From the NCBI GenBank assembly GCA_948146395.1, contig OX411544.1, forward strand, positions 54,265,933 to 54,329,932: 64,000 nucleotides of DNA. Reading direction: 5' to 3'. A model generated the notes under the pieces. It ran no database searches, had not been told where the DNA came from, and saw only the letters and a list, made by a program, of their open reading frames with translations. Shown one piece after another: positions 17,205 to 25,100 of the stretch. A program made the translations under genes and the position numbers. This DNA is from Fragum whitleyi. Lineage: Eukaryota > Mollusca > Bivalvia > Cardiida > Cardiidae. Every line of letters starts with the position of its first letter. Position 1 is the first letter of the stretch.

Positions 17205-18116
17205 ATGTCTGAATTAGCTAAGAACATGAATTGTTATGACATTGTGTCAGAAGTTGTGAAAAAGATAAAGAACAGAAAACGTATGCAGGTGTATGTTAAC
17301 CCCTACACCCATGAATACGAAATAACCAACATACCAGCAGACTACCAAATCCAACATATTGGACCATACGTTGGTATGTTCATGTCTTACCAGTTCAGCA
17401 ATGATGAATATCGGATTACAAAACAGAATGTATTTGATACACTTACCATAGATGAGATATATGCTCCGGGGATGAAAAGACCTGAATTTTGTTTCATCTG
17501 TCACGAAAAGGGTCACTTTGCGAAAGATTGTCCTGAGAAGACGAGGAAGGAGTCTTACTATGCTTTCGTATATGTGAATCCAATAACCCACGACATCATG
17601 ATCTCAAGAAGAAACGATCGAACACCAGATCTGGACAATATGGAATACGTTGGCGCGTTCCTATCACACTGTAATGAACACAACAGATACTGTTTAAGGG
17701 TTGATAGAAAAAACACTGTGCAAAAGTTCGGACCAACAAATACACTAAAAAACAAATGTTCAGTGGAAACTCAAACTGCTCATGTTCAACAGGACATTAA
17801 TAACCATGAAGTAAATGACACCCAGAAAAATGACGGTCAGACAATTGACAATGTGAAAAAAGAAACAGAGAGTCAGACTGAGGAAAAATGTTCTCTGGAA
17901 AAAGTGGGTAGTGAAGAGACATCAAACCTAAAAGATATCAAATCGGACACTATCATCATGAATGAGGAGAATCAGAACTGTTTCTTCTGTAAGACCAGCG
18001 ATCACCCGGAGAAAGTCATTTGTCCTACACTAGTGATTGACGAAACAAAGAAGTCAAGAAAGAGAAAGACAAAGACTGAATCTGGCATCCCAAAGAAGAA
18101 AAGGAAGCAAAACTAA
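17205..18116 (+). CDS. Zinc-knuckle protein with duplicated YVNPxTH module, 303 aa
   Basis: The family is not recognised. A CCHC zinc knuckle, CFICHEKGHFAKDC (about residues 96-109), separates two copies of one module: MQVYVNPYTHEYEI...YVGMFMSYQ (about 28-71) and AFVYVNPITHDIMI...YVGAFLSHC (about 120-162). A second, less regular Cys/His set, CFFCKTSDHPEKVIC, lies near residue 256, and the tail is a nuclear-localisation-like basic run (KKSRKRKTK; PKKKRKQN). A single-stranded nucleic-acid-binding nuclear protein is the best guess. It is expressed divergently from polB, perhaps as an early gene, and ends with an ordinary poly(A) signal. Confidence 0.8.
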   Translation: MSELAKNMNCYDIVSEVVKKIKNRKRMQVYVNPYTHEYEITNIPADYQIQHIGPYVGMFMSYQFSNDEYRITKQNVFDTLTIDEIYAPGMKRPEFCFICHEKGHFAKDCPEKTRKESYYAFVYVNPITHDIMISRRNDRTPDLDNMEYVGAFLSHCNEHNRYCLRVDRKNTVQKFGPTNTLKNKCSVETQTAHVQQDINNHEVNDTQKNDGQTIDNVKKETESQTEEKCSLEKVGSEETSNLKDIKSDTIIMNEENQNCFFCKTSDHPEKVICPTLVIDETKKSRKRKTKTESGIPKKKRKQN

Positions 18117-18263
18117 GGAACTTAAACAAATAGACATTTTAAAGACATTCTATAGAAGAGACATTTAAATGTACATAGACATTTTTGTTCTTGAATTAAA
18201 TAATGATTGTTTTGTCATATTTTCAATTCATGTTTCATTCATGTTTCATTTATTTTGTATTTG

Positions 18264-18269
18264 AATAAA
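18264..18269 (+). terminator. Poly(A) signal of the zinc-knuckle gene
   Basis: AATAAA lies 148 nt after the stop codon. The 3' UTR is AT-rich with repeated AGACATTTT-like words and carries no histone-type hairpin on this strand. Confidence 0.6.
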
Positions 18270-18333
18270 TTTAAAAAAACATTGTCTCCTTTTTATTTTT
18301 CACCATCCGACCCAATTTGCAGAAAAGTTAAAA

Positions 18334-18368
18334 ACTTTCAAGACAATTGGATGGTCCTTAAAAGGACC
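18334..18368 (-). terminator. Histone-type 3' stem-loop plus downstream element, for the 122-aa gene
   Basis: On the minus strand GGTCCTTTTAAGGACC (18368-18353) begins 28 nt after the stop. It is followed by ATCCA and, 10 nt beyond the stem, CTTGAAAGT (18342-18334), a variant of the purine-rich downstream element. The hairpin is identical to the one after the 192-aa gene although it lies outside the TIR. Confidence 0.75.
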
Positions 18369-18396
18369 TTTTGATTTCTCCAAGTTAAACATCATT

Positions 18397-18765
18397 TCAA
18401 TGAAAAGAAGTTAAACTTGGATATAATTGTACCATCCCGCTTTTCCATTCGCTACATTCAGTAGGTGGTATGAACTCCGAAAGATCAGGGTACATTTTCC
18501 TATCTTTCACATGAAAGGAAGGCATGGTTGGATACAACTGTAACATTTTCTCTTTCCATCCGGAATGTTCAGTTGGTGGTTTGAAGGTTGAAAGATCAGG
18601 ATATAAATTTCCCATCTTCACTAACTTCTTCTTCGTGTAGAAATTATATCCACGCCGCAACATAAATTCATACAAAGCCTGGTTTCTTTGCTTCAGTTCA
18701 TCATCGACTTTCTCTTTCTTCATTTTCTTAAAGATTCGTCGAAAGAAATCAAATACAGAATTCAT
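18397..18765 (-). CDS. Tandem-repeat accessory protein with YPxL-type motifs, 122 aa
   Basis: The N-terminus is basic (FFRRIFKKMKKEKV). Residues about 54-85 and 91-122 are two copies of one module: (L/M)YPDLS-x-F-x-PPTE-x-S-x-W-K, then LQLYP or VQLYP, ending SFH. Each copy has two tyrosine-proline motifs, LYPDL and LYPTM in the first, MYPDL and LYPSL in the second. Two of them fit the LYPxL pattern by which some viral proteins recruit ALIX. Whether that applies here is unknown. The gene ends with a histone-like hairpin, reads towards the zinc-knuckle gene, and is transcribed divergently from the 79-aa gene. Confidence 0.75.
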   Translation of the reverse strand: MNSVFDFFRRIFKKMKKEKVDDELKQRNQALYEFMLRRGYNFYTKKKLVKMGNLYPDLSTFKPPTEHSGWKEKMLQLYPTMPSFHVKDRKMYPDLSEFIPPTECSEWKSGMVQLYPSLTSFH

Positions 18766-18798
18766 CTTACAAGATGAAAAAATGTATGGAAAACTGCA

Positions 18799-18846
18799 TT
18801 TAAATACTGTTTGAGATGACCTACTAACCTACTGACCCACTGACCT
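18799..18846 (-). promoter_or_regulatory. TATA-like box and three 8-bp tandem repeats upstream of the 122-aa gene
   Basis: TATTTAAA on the minus strand (18806-18799) is 33 nt before the ATG. Upstream, on the plus strand, ACCTACTA, ACCTACTG and ACCCACTG are consecutive (18819-18842), followed by ACCT. This is a likely operator-like or transcription-factor array. The 21-bp element of the other terminal genes is not found in this orientation. Confidence 0.5.
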
Positions 18847-18897
18847 ATATAGATAAAACGAACATAATAACCTTCAAATGACTTTGAGAGAATTCAA

Positions 18898-18937
18898 GTG
18901 CTTCCTCCCGGGTACGCGCTCTCTTTAGGGTATAAAA
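18898..18937 (+). promoter_or_regulatory. Shared terminal-gene promoter element and TATA box (79-aa gene)
   Basis: GTGCTTCC, TCCCG, GGTACGCG (18898-18918) is followed 12 bp later by TATAAAA (18931-18937), 44 nt before the ATG. The outer 8-mers are the ones conserved with the 115-aa and 192-aa promoters. Confidence 0.75.
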
Positions 18938-18981
18938 AGACGTCAGTTCTCAAAAAGAAATTCATTCTCTGGAACTGAAAC

Positions 18982-19221
18982 ATGGACTCTGAAAACATCC
19001 GATCATTTGCCGTGATCTACATTAGGCACCCGCCACCATCGCAGGTTTTGCTTCTTGAGCAAATCCGGTATAAAGCAAGATGGGAGGCCGGGATTTGGAC
19101 ACCAAAGATGGCAGATGACTGGGTAGTGAACGAGTTCTTGGAACCCATCGGCCAGCCAAGGAGAGAAAGAGTTCACCCAAACATCCCCGGTATTTACAGG
19201 GAGGAAGAATACTGGGGTTAG
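18982..19221 (+). CDS. Small accessory protein, 79 aa, unknown
   Basis: A short Trp/Pro-rich protein (VIYIRHPPPSQVLLLEQI; IWTPKMADDWVVNEFL; IPGIYREEEYWG) with no recognised domain, signal peptide or membrane segment. The evidence that it is a real gene is its setting: a canonical TATA box with the shared 21-bp element upstream and, 25 nt after its stop, a textbook histone 3' stem-loop. The compact unit (start, 79 codons, short UTR, hairpin) has the design of a replication-dependent histone gene without encoding a histone. Confidence 0.75.
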   Translation: MDSENIRSFAVIYIRHPPPSQVLLLEQIRYKARWEAGIWTPKMADDWVVNEFLEPIGQPRRERVHPNIPGIYREEEYWG

Positions 19222-19245
19222 AATCTCTTTTCCTCTAGAATAAAC

Positions 19246-19279
19246 GGCCCTTTTCAGGGCCAACCATTTTGCAAGAATG
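19246..19279 (+). terminator. Canonical histone 3' stem-loop plus downstream element, for the 79-aa gene
   Basis: GGCCCTTTTCAGGGCC (19246-19261) is exactly a metazoan histone stem-loop, with 5' flank TAAAC and 3' flank AACCA. It is followed 10 nt later by CAAGAATG (19272-19279), a downstream-element-like purine run. The hairpin begins 25 nt after the stop, a normal distance for histone mRNAs. Confidence 0.85.
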
Positions 19280-19938
19280 TATCCATTTCTCAAATTGTCA
19301 CATTTAAAATACACCAAACATAACCCGTATAAAGTATTCAGAATGTAGTTACAAGATTTCATAGACCCAATATCGCATTTTCAAATAAATTCAACAATAC
19401 GCTAAGTCAAGTAAAACAATGCTTCACTTGCGAGTTTAATCCACCCATCTACATTAAATATCGATTTTTATCTGACATGTACACCGATACCAGTTTCATA
19501 TCGGAGTTTTACATTTTAAAGCGATAGGCAACCGGTTTTAAATCGGCGTGTTTCAAATACTCGCGTTAAGATTGAATAATGATAAGATTTCAACTCTTTT
19601 TCAGTCGAAAATGATAAAAATGTCAAGTAATACATCTCAGCTAACATTACCAGTCATCAAAATAAAAATAAAATCAATTTCAGGTAGAAAACAAAGGAAA
19701 AAACATTGGTTCTACAGCAGAAATTCACCGTCAATTTCAAAAGTTTTTGCGAATTTTTTCCTCACGTTCAATAACTGTGCGAAGAACTTAATGAAAATGA
19801 TAAAAGAATAGGTTGACAAAACGTTTGAGATAGAAAATATTTACATTTTCTTCATCATAAAGAAGAAATTTGAGAAAAATCATCACTGAGAAAACACAAA
19901 TTCCCATCTCGACGTCCATTTTACTTGTCAAAGTAAAG
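19280..19938. other. Spacer between the 79-aa and 192-aa genes
   Basis: AT-rich DNA with short CCGATA/TATCGG-type inverted repeats around 19480-19550. A plus-strand frame at 19548-19811 (87 codons, Lys/Ser-rich) lacks a TATA box, a hairpin or any recognisable family, so I do not call it a gene. Confidence 0.4.
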
Positions 19939-19989
19939 GTGCTTCCGCCAAGGTCCGCGCGCCCTACACTGTAGGCTAACAATATAAAA
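19939..19989 (+). promoter_or_regulatory. Shared terminal-gene promoter element and TATA box (192-aa gene)
   Basis: GTGCTTCC, GCCAA, GGTCCGCG (19939-19959) lies 23 bp upstream of TATAAAA (19983-19989), which is 44 nt before the ATG. It matches the 115-aa gene element at 19 of 21 positions at the opposite end of the element. Confidence 0.75.
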
Positions 19990-20033
19990 CTTCATCAGTC
20001 GTTCGTCAACCTCCGAAGCGAACACACGCAAAA

Positions 20034-20612
20034 ATGAATTCAGATTTCAATTTACAAGAAATCATGTCTCAGGCAAATATTACACACGATGATTTGCTAG
20101 CATCAGCCATGGATTCAACATTTGGATCGCAGAGTTGTCAGATACTTGGACCTCAGGAGAATTCATCAACAATTCAACCGAATTACCAACCAGTGAGTAC
20201 CAATGATGTTGTTCTTCAAAACATTCTCGCTGAATTGAAAACCATGAATTCGCGACAAGAAGCTATCATGATAAAAATTATTGCGGAGCTGAATACCTTC
20301 AACAAATCTTTTTTGGATTTCAAGTCACTGACGGAGAGAATACAGATTCTTAACCAAAATGTTCAAAAATTGTGTCAACAATCATCATCTCCAGTCACAT
20401 TCAAACCAACACCGCTGAAGATTCCAGTTGAATTTGACTTTGAACAAACGAACTTTCACAAACTCGTAGATAGTATTATGACTGTGATGAAAAAGAAGCA
20501 ATCGTCACACACTTCATCCACCAAGAGATCATCATCATCTTCAACGGAAAATGTTCGTCCAAGTAAAAGACATTGTTCAGAAAAAGAGAGGGGATACAAA
20601 ATCCTACAATGA
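20034..20612 (+). CDS. Right-terminal coiled-coil accessory protein, 192 aa
   Basis: The family is not recognised. Residues about 60-120 form a heptad-rich coiled coil (VLQNILAELKTMNSRQEAI; LTERIQILNQNVQKL). The C-terminal tail is Ser-rich and basic (KRSSSSS; RPSKRHCSEK), resembling a nuclear-localisation signal. The N-terminus is acidic and polar. It reads outward to the right tip, mirroring the 115-aa gene on the left. Both have the shared 21-bp promoter element and a stem-loop 3' end inside the TIR. The hairpin here starts 100 nt after the stop. Confidence 0.75.
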   Translation: MNSDFNLQEIMSQANITHDDLLASAMDSTFGSQSCQILGPQENSSTIQPNYQPVSTNDVVLQNILAELKTMNSRQEAIMIKIIAELNTFNKSFLDFKSLTERIQILNQNVQKLCQQSSSPVTFKPTPLKIPVEFDFEQTNFHKLVDSIMTVMKKKQSSHTSSTKRSSSSSTENVRPSKRHCSEKERGYKILQ

Positions 20613-20712
20613 CAGGGATGGGTGCCTACGGCAAGAACATCGATAACTTCAAGAAACCAAAGACAAAAAGGAAGTGCTGAGATGAATAGCAGAACTATCA
20701 ATCAACAAAAAC

Positions 20713-20746
20713 GGTCCTTTTAAGGACCACCCAACACCAAGAAAGA
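20713..20746 (+). terminator. Histone-type 3' stem-loop plus downstream element, for the 192-aa gene
   Basis: GGTCCTTTTAAGGACC (20713-20728) is preceded by AAAAAC and followed by ACCCA and, 9 nt after the stem, CAAGAAAGA (20738-20746). This is the most complete match of the four to the sea-urchin-type histone processing signal. It lies within the right TIR. Confidence 0.82.
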
Positions 20747-21133
20747 ATTCATTCTCTTTCGCAAATTGTCAAAGTCCTTTTGCATTCCTCACTTTCACAA
20801 TACATTCAACCACTTATTTTAAAGACAAAGTCCCTATAACAACTCCCCATCTTTCCGTCTTTGGACGGTAAGATGGGGACTAAGTTCACATCCACATTAC
20901 TCACAACCCAGCCCGCATTTCTTGTAAAAAAACTAAGTCCACACGCATATTCCCCACAAGCCTAAGTTCGCATTTCTCCTAAAAATGACTAAGTCCACAT
21001 GCAAATAACTCACAAGCCGAGGTTCACATGTTTCGCAAAAATACTAAGTCCGCACGCATTTTCCTTACAAGCCTAAGTTCACATTTCTGTGAAAAGACTA
21101 AGTCCAAATCCATAAATACCCACCCCAAAATCT

Positions 21134-21171
21134 GGACGGCAGTTCACGGACCAGTCCGTGAACTGCCGTCC
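21134..21171. repeat. Terminal perfect hairpin (right)
   Basis: Mirror copy of 2521-2558, with an 18-bp perfect stem and a 2-nt loop, ending 9 bp from the right tip. Confidence 0.85.
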
Positions 21172-21180
21172 ATTACTACT

Positions 21181-21186
21181 CCCCCC
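21181..21186. repeat. Right target-site duplication of the Polinton
   Basis: CCCCCC follows the right tip and equals the six bases before the left tip. The C run continues for three more bases in host DNA. Confidence 0.75.
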
Positions 21187-21599
21187 CCCTCTCAAAGATA
21201 TACGTTTTTTTCTGTTTGTATTCACAAGCCAATTAGACGTTTTAAATTCATGCATACCAGATAGTGCAAAAATATAATAATCAGCATAAATGGAATGTTG
21301 ATCGTTTTAAATCATTTCGGAGCGTTTTTGAACATTTCGGATCGTTTTTGAGTAATATGAGTGAATGTTTGGAATAAATGAATGTCGCGCTGACCGAGCG
21401 ATTTAGACTAGTTTTGATTGAGATGAACGTCAATTTCACGAGGTTACCAGCTGTAGGGAAAAATAAGTCTTTAATAAAGGCAATCCACTTATGAGGATAC
21501 CGTTCCGATTAAATGGTATTTTCCAGTTCTGAAAAAATATATGAAATATGATAAATTATCAAAAACTATCATGTTGTTTAATTTTCTTCAAAAAAAATA

Positions 21600-21633
<34 letters not shown>

Positions 21634-22254
21634 CTTACAGATATCCGTTTTACAATAAGATATTTCCTTTAACAAACAATTAAACTTTTCTTATGTCTTA
21701 GAAGAACAAGATTTCAATTGTACACTATTTTTTCCGATATATCGAAATTCCGAGTCTTTAGCACTTATTACATGGGAAAACAAGTCGGCCGATTTTAGAA
21801 ATAGTGCGAGGTAAATTTAGAAAGACTTGTTAATTAACAATTGTCCGTAACTTAACAAGTTTATTCCATTAATCTTTAGCCCATACAAAAGTAAAATGGG
21901 TAAAGGAGGGCGGTTTATTTGATGTTGTGAGTCACAGCTTGATTTTATTTCTTACGACATATTTCAAAATGTCAATATCACTGCGATACAGTTACAGAAA
22001 CATCGTAAAAATAGACATGTTGACTGATTTTGGAATGATTTAAGAAATGAAATCGAATGAATTTGTGGCGCGTGTTTTGAACGAAATTGAAGGGAGGTAA
22101 TGCAATATCGATAATTTCGTCCGGATTTTACGAAATCAACGACAATTTATTGCCCACTATCTTAAGAAGGAGAAAAAGAAAAAAAAAACTTTTCTACATA
22201 AAAACAAAAAAGAAAAAAAAACGTGTCTCTTCAAGGACGCTTACAAAGCAACAC
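21187..22254. other. Host DNA right of the Polinton
   Basis: No gene was seen. It holds a (TAA)n microsatellite at about 21600-21633 and a stretch near 21300-21440 resembling 370-500. At 22085-22130 it also repeats the GGGAGGTAAT...ATAATTTCGTC block seen at 2440-2480 just left of the element, so the insertion lies within dispersed host repeat sequence. Confidence 0.45.
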
Positions 22255-22389
22255 CAGCCCTGCGTTCAGGAAAAAAAACGGTGCAAACAGTTTTCCAATT
22301 TTTCCTTGCTTTGTACGCAAGTGCACGTGCAAAGCGGGGTAAAATTATCAAACTGTTTGTAATGTTTTGTCATCCTGAACGCAGGGCTG
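22255..22389. repeat. Fold-back element, family A copy 1
   Basis: A 135-bp inverted repeat starts CAGCCCTGCGTTCAGG and ends CCTGAACGCAGGGCTG, with a centre rich in TTTGCACGTGCAAAG-like sequence. A second full copy is at 45686-45822, and half-copies occur near 26338, 31055 and 32708. Non-coding MITE-like family. Confidence 0.8.
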
Positions 22390-23218
22390 CTTATAAAAAA
22401 TCGAAAATAAATTTTCCATTTGAATGAAGTTCGAAAGCGTTATGAACGATTCTGTGGCATTTTCGAAGGGTCTTGAGGCGTTTCTGATTGATTTGAGAAC
22501 GAATGAATGGAAGAATGAATGGAACGTTGAGTGAGCATTTTTTCAGAATGATTTCGAATAGAATGAGTTTCAATTTAATGATGTTTCTTACTGTAATTTG
22601 TCATACCCTGCAGTCCTCGATTTTTATTATTTCTTAATTTGTTTCTGAAGCATTGATGTTTGTTTTTATTTCCCCCCTCTTTTACTCAAATAAATCCTGG
22701 GAAACCTGGAAACAGATTTAATTTTTTACACTAGTTTGGAAATCGATGTAACTTCATTTATGTTTGTTCGCATACATAAACACAGAAGTCTTAATTTTCT
22801 AGTTTTCTTTCATAGATATGCACTTTCATCAACCGAAAATTATCTGCCTATAACACAGATTGACTTGGCATGGTAAAATTGACATAAATAGAATGTAAAA
22901 GTTTTTTTTTTTTAGTATGAGTGATTTCTCAATTGTTTCACAGTTTCTCATAGAACATTTTCTCTAATAAAGATGGACCAAACTATTAAATAGCGAACAC
23001 TGAATTCATACTCTTTTTTATTATCAATATAATTTTGTGCGGTTTTTTTATTAAATTGTTAGAAATATTTTGATAAATAGAAATAACAAACTAATTTAAT
23101 CTTTCAACGATACGCTTGTAGATAAAACAAGTCATGCAGTGAACAGTCTTGTACAAGAGCTTTCGATAAGAGGGGATATTTTTTGGAGTTGACATTTAAC
23201 TATTTCAATTATTATAGC

Positions 23219-23647
23219 ATATTCTTTAATGCTTTTCGGTGGTTTATCGAGAAATAACGGTAGATTATCACCCGATAATCTCACCGCAAAAGCAGTGAAA
23301 TTATCAAAAACTTATACCCAGTTTTTGTGCATTTCATCCTATCTGACGTCATCTATGCGGGGCGAAATAAGTGACGTGACAATGAACGTTGCATAGTAAT
23401 CACGTGCAAAACGACGCGCTTTACGAAAACATGTCATAGAAATTTCACATTTTGTCTCATTTTTGCATTAAAGAAGTAGAATAATCGTTTGTTTTTTCGT
23501 GTAAGATCGATTAATATTTCATTTCGTGAACAAAAAATAAGCTATATTTTCACTCGTGGCTATGCCACTCGTGAAAATATAGCTTTTGTTGTTCACTCAA
23601 TGAAATATAAATCGATCTTAAACTGAAACAAACAATTATCCTCTATG
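23219..23647. repeat. Host repeat with terminal fold-back, copy 1
   Basis: About 430 bp nearly identical to 29966-30388. The right part (about 23478-23647) is a palindrome whose arms meet at CACTCGTGGCTATGCCACTCGTG. It includes a TGACGTCA-like site and CG-containing words unusual for the local AT-rich DNA. It is a non-autonomous mobile element by repetition and structure. Confidence 0.75.
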
Positions 23648-23704
23648 TCTTTGGTACTTATTGGAATCGTGTCGTCAAGAACATTTAAATGGGTACCAAC
23701 AACA

Positions 23705-23948
23705 TATGAGCCTGTGCGTTAGATTTCCAACAATTTCAAATATGCGCAAAGCAAAGACTCTGACCAGCCTGTGCATCCGCACAGACTGGCCAGAGTCTCC
23801 ACTATACATTTAGTAGATAGATAAGGTCTCAAAGTATCTGTAGACTATCAGGTAACTTTATATTTACAGTATGTGGCTGTCTACGCTACTCAATGTTTGC
23901 ACCTCACCAACAGTTCAAATTGTTGGAAATGTCACACACAGGTTCATA
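23705..23948. repeat. Fold-back element, family C copy 1
   Basis: About 244 bp with inverted ends (TATGAGCCTGTG / CACAGGTTCATA, each next to an ACAATTT or ATTGTTGG block) and an internal palindrome around ACTCTGACCAGCCTGTG. Further copies are at 33103-33340 and 62518-62762. Confidence 0.7.
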
Positions 23949-24559
23949 TGGTTTTATTCAGAAATAAAGATTTTGGACTGGCTTTACCCCATTTTACCTG
24001 TTCCTCTGTGTACATGTAAAATAGATCATAAATGCCTTCGTGTATAGGTCCAAATACAAACAAAGGGTGGAGATTTACAAATATGACTTTCGACTTTGAT
24101 ACAATGTATTGTTTGTTATTTGTACCATCTTGAGAGGTTGTGTCAACAATTTTCGTAGGTTTACAATTTGAAAATTTCGAAAATTAAAGTATCAATGTTT
24201 GAAAGATAAAGTAATTCAAACAATGATTCATTGAAGATTTTGAAAAAAAAGTATCTGTGAGTAGATACAGATATATGGTGATCTGGGGAATTTTAATGAT
24301 CGAGACAAAATAAAGGGTTTTAAAAGCAGCAACAACCGTTTCTTCATGGAAGATTTTCATACTTATGATTGCCTTATCAATCGACGATTTAAATTCAGAG
24401 AAAAAAAGATGATGGGGTATTCTGCGTAATTAATGAACTGGCAGGGCGGGGCTTAACCGTGACGTTAATTGGCGAGTTTACTTGTCAATACTTTTGGTTC
24501 TTTCAAATTTTAGTCCACAATCATCGTTAACGCGTGCAAATAACTGTATCCTAAAACCT

Positions 24560-24795
24560 AAAGGTTCGCGAGTTCGATCCCCGACGGCGGCACTCATTCT
24601 TTCCGACTATTTGTCTCTCACCGATGGGTTGATAATCGTAGACCTATGTGAGATAGCGGCTGGAGGCTAGGAAAGAATGTGGTGGTTGTACTGGTGATAG
24701 AAATACCAGGAATCCATTGTTAGGTGCTCCAGCCGCCGCGATATAACTGAAATAATGTTGAAAGCGGCGTTAAACTCCATTCAATCAATCAACCT
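24560..24795 (+). repeat. tRNA-derived SINE, best copy
   Basis: It begins with a pol III B-box-like segment (GGTTCGCGAGTTCGATCCCC) and then the family-specific body shared with 1641-2055. It ends GCGGCGTTAAACTCC plus a CAATCAATCAA tail. A diverged, interrupted relative lies at about 33037-33500. Not a tRNA gene: no A box or cloverleaf is seen. Confidence 0.8.
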
Positions 24796-24857
24796 AAAAC
24801 CTAAAGGATTCACGTGCTTTGAGAGAGTGATCACATATAATCGTTTGGTTACCAAGG

Positions 24858-24895
24858 CCTCGTAACTTCAGCTTAATTAAGCTGAAGTTACGAGG
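24858..24895. repeat. Perfect 38-bp palindrome
   Basis: CCTCGTAACTTCAGCTTAA followed directly by its exact reverse complement, with no loop. It lies in host DNA beside the SINE and is probably the core of another fold-back element. Confidence 0.8.
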
Positions 24896-25024
24896 ATTTA
24901 GTTACCAATCTACGATTTAAGGTCTCGAGTTATTTTAGATAAAAGCTGATTTCCCCTAACCTTAAGTGCAACGACCCGTTTATTAGGCTTCGCCCTGCCA
25001 GACCATTAATCATGGACAATATAT

Positions 25025-25100
25025 CGAGGGGTGAGCACAACACTATTGTTAGTGCCTATGAATAAATAGGCACTTACGAAAGTGTTGCACAGGCCCCTCG
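25025..25100. repeat. 76-bp hairpin fold-back, family F copy 1
   Basis: The arms CGAGGGGTGAGCACAACACT and the matching return arm close on AGTGCCTAT/ATAGGCACT. Copies at 61253-61328 and 63238-63310 (both in BBOF1 introns) show it is a mobile micro-hairpin family. Confidence 0.8.

Larger units (their letters stand above)
2512..21180. mobile_element. Maverick/Polinton (adintovirus-like) element, nearly intact
   Basis: The element is 18,669 bp, bounded by long TIRs and 6-bp CCCCCC duplications. It encodes the full Polinton hallmark set: protein-primed family B DNA polymerase, retrovirus-type integrase with chromodomain, FtsK/A32-like packaging ATPase, adenain-like cysteine protease, double-jelly-roll major capsid and penton-like minor capsid. 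About 18 genes are visible, 14 of them on the minus strand in a tight array. The two TIRs are almost identical (one 4-bp indel and a handful of substitutions near the inner edge), which suggests recent insertion or homogenisation. One gene, the lysine-rich core protein, carries a frameshift; all the others read through. The gene set is that of a self-synthesising transposon or endogenous adintovirus-like virus. Confidence 0.96.
20693..21180. repeat. Right terminal inverted repeat (488 bp)
   Basis: Inverted copy of 2512-2995, with the same tandem units, three hairpins and AGTAGT tip (read from the right end). It differs from the left by a 4-bp insertion near 21005 and a few substitutions close to the inner edge, including one in the loop of the histone-like hairpin. 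Confidence 0.95.

Noticed and set aside
19548..19811. Plus-strand 87-codon frame between two accessory genes
   Set aside because: No TATA box, shared promoter element, hairpin or poly(A) signal belongs to it; composition looks like AT-rich noncoding sequence.
24560..24600. Possible tRNA gene (GGTTCGCGAGTTCGATCCCC)
   Set aside because: Only the B-box region is tRNA-like; no A box or cloverleaf, and the rest matches the SINE body found elsewhere in the window.
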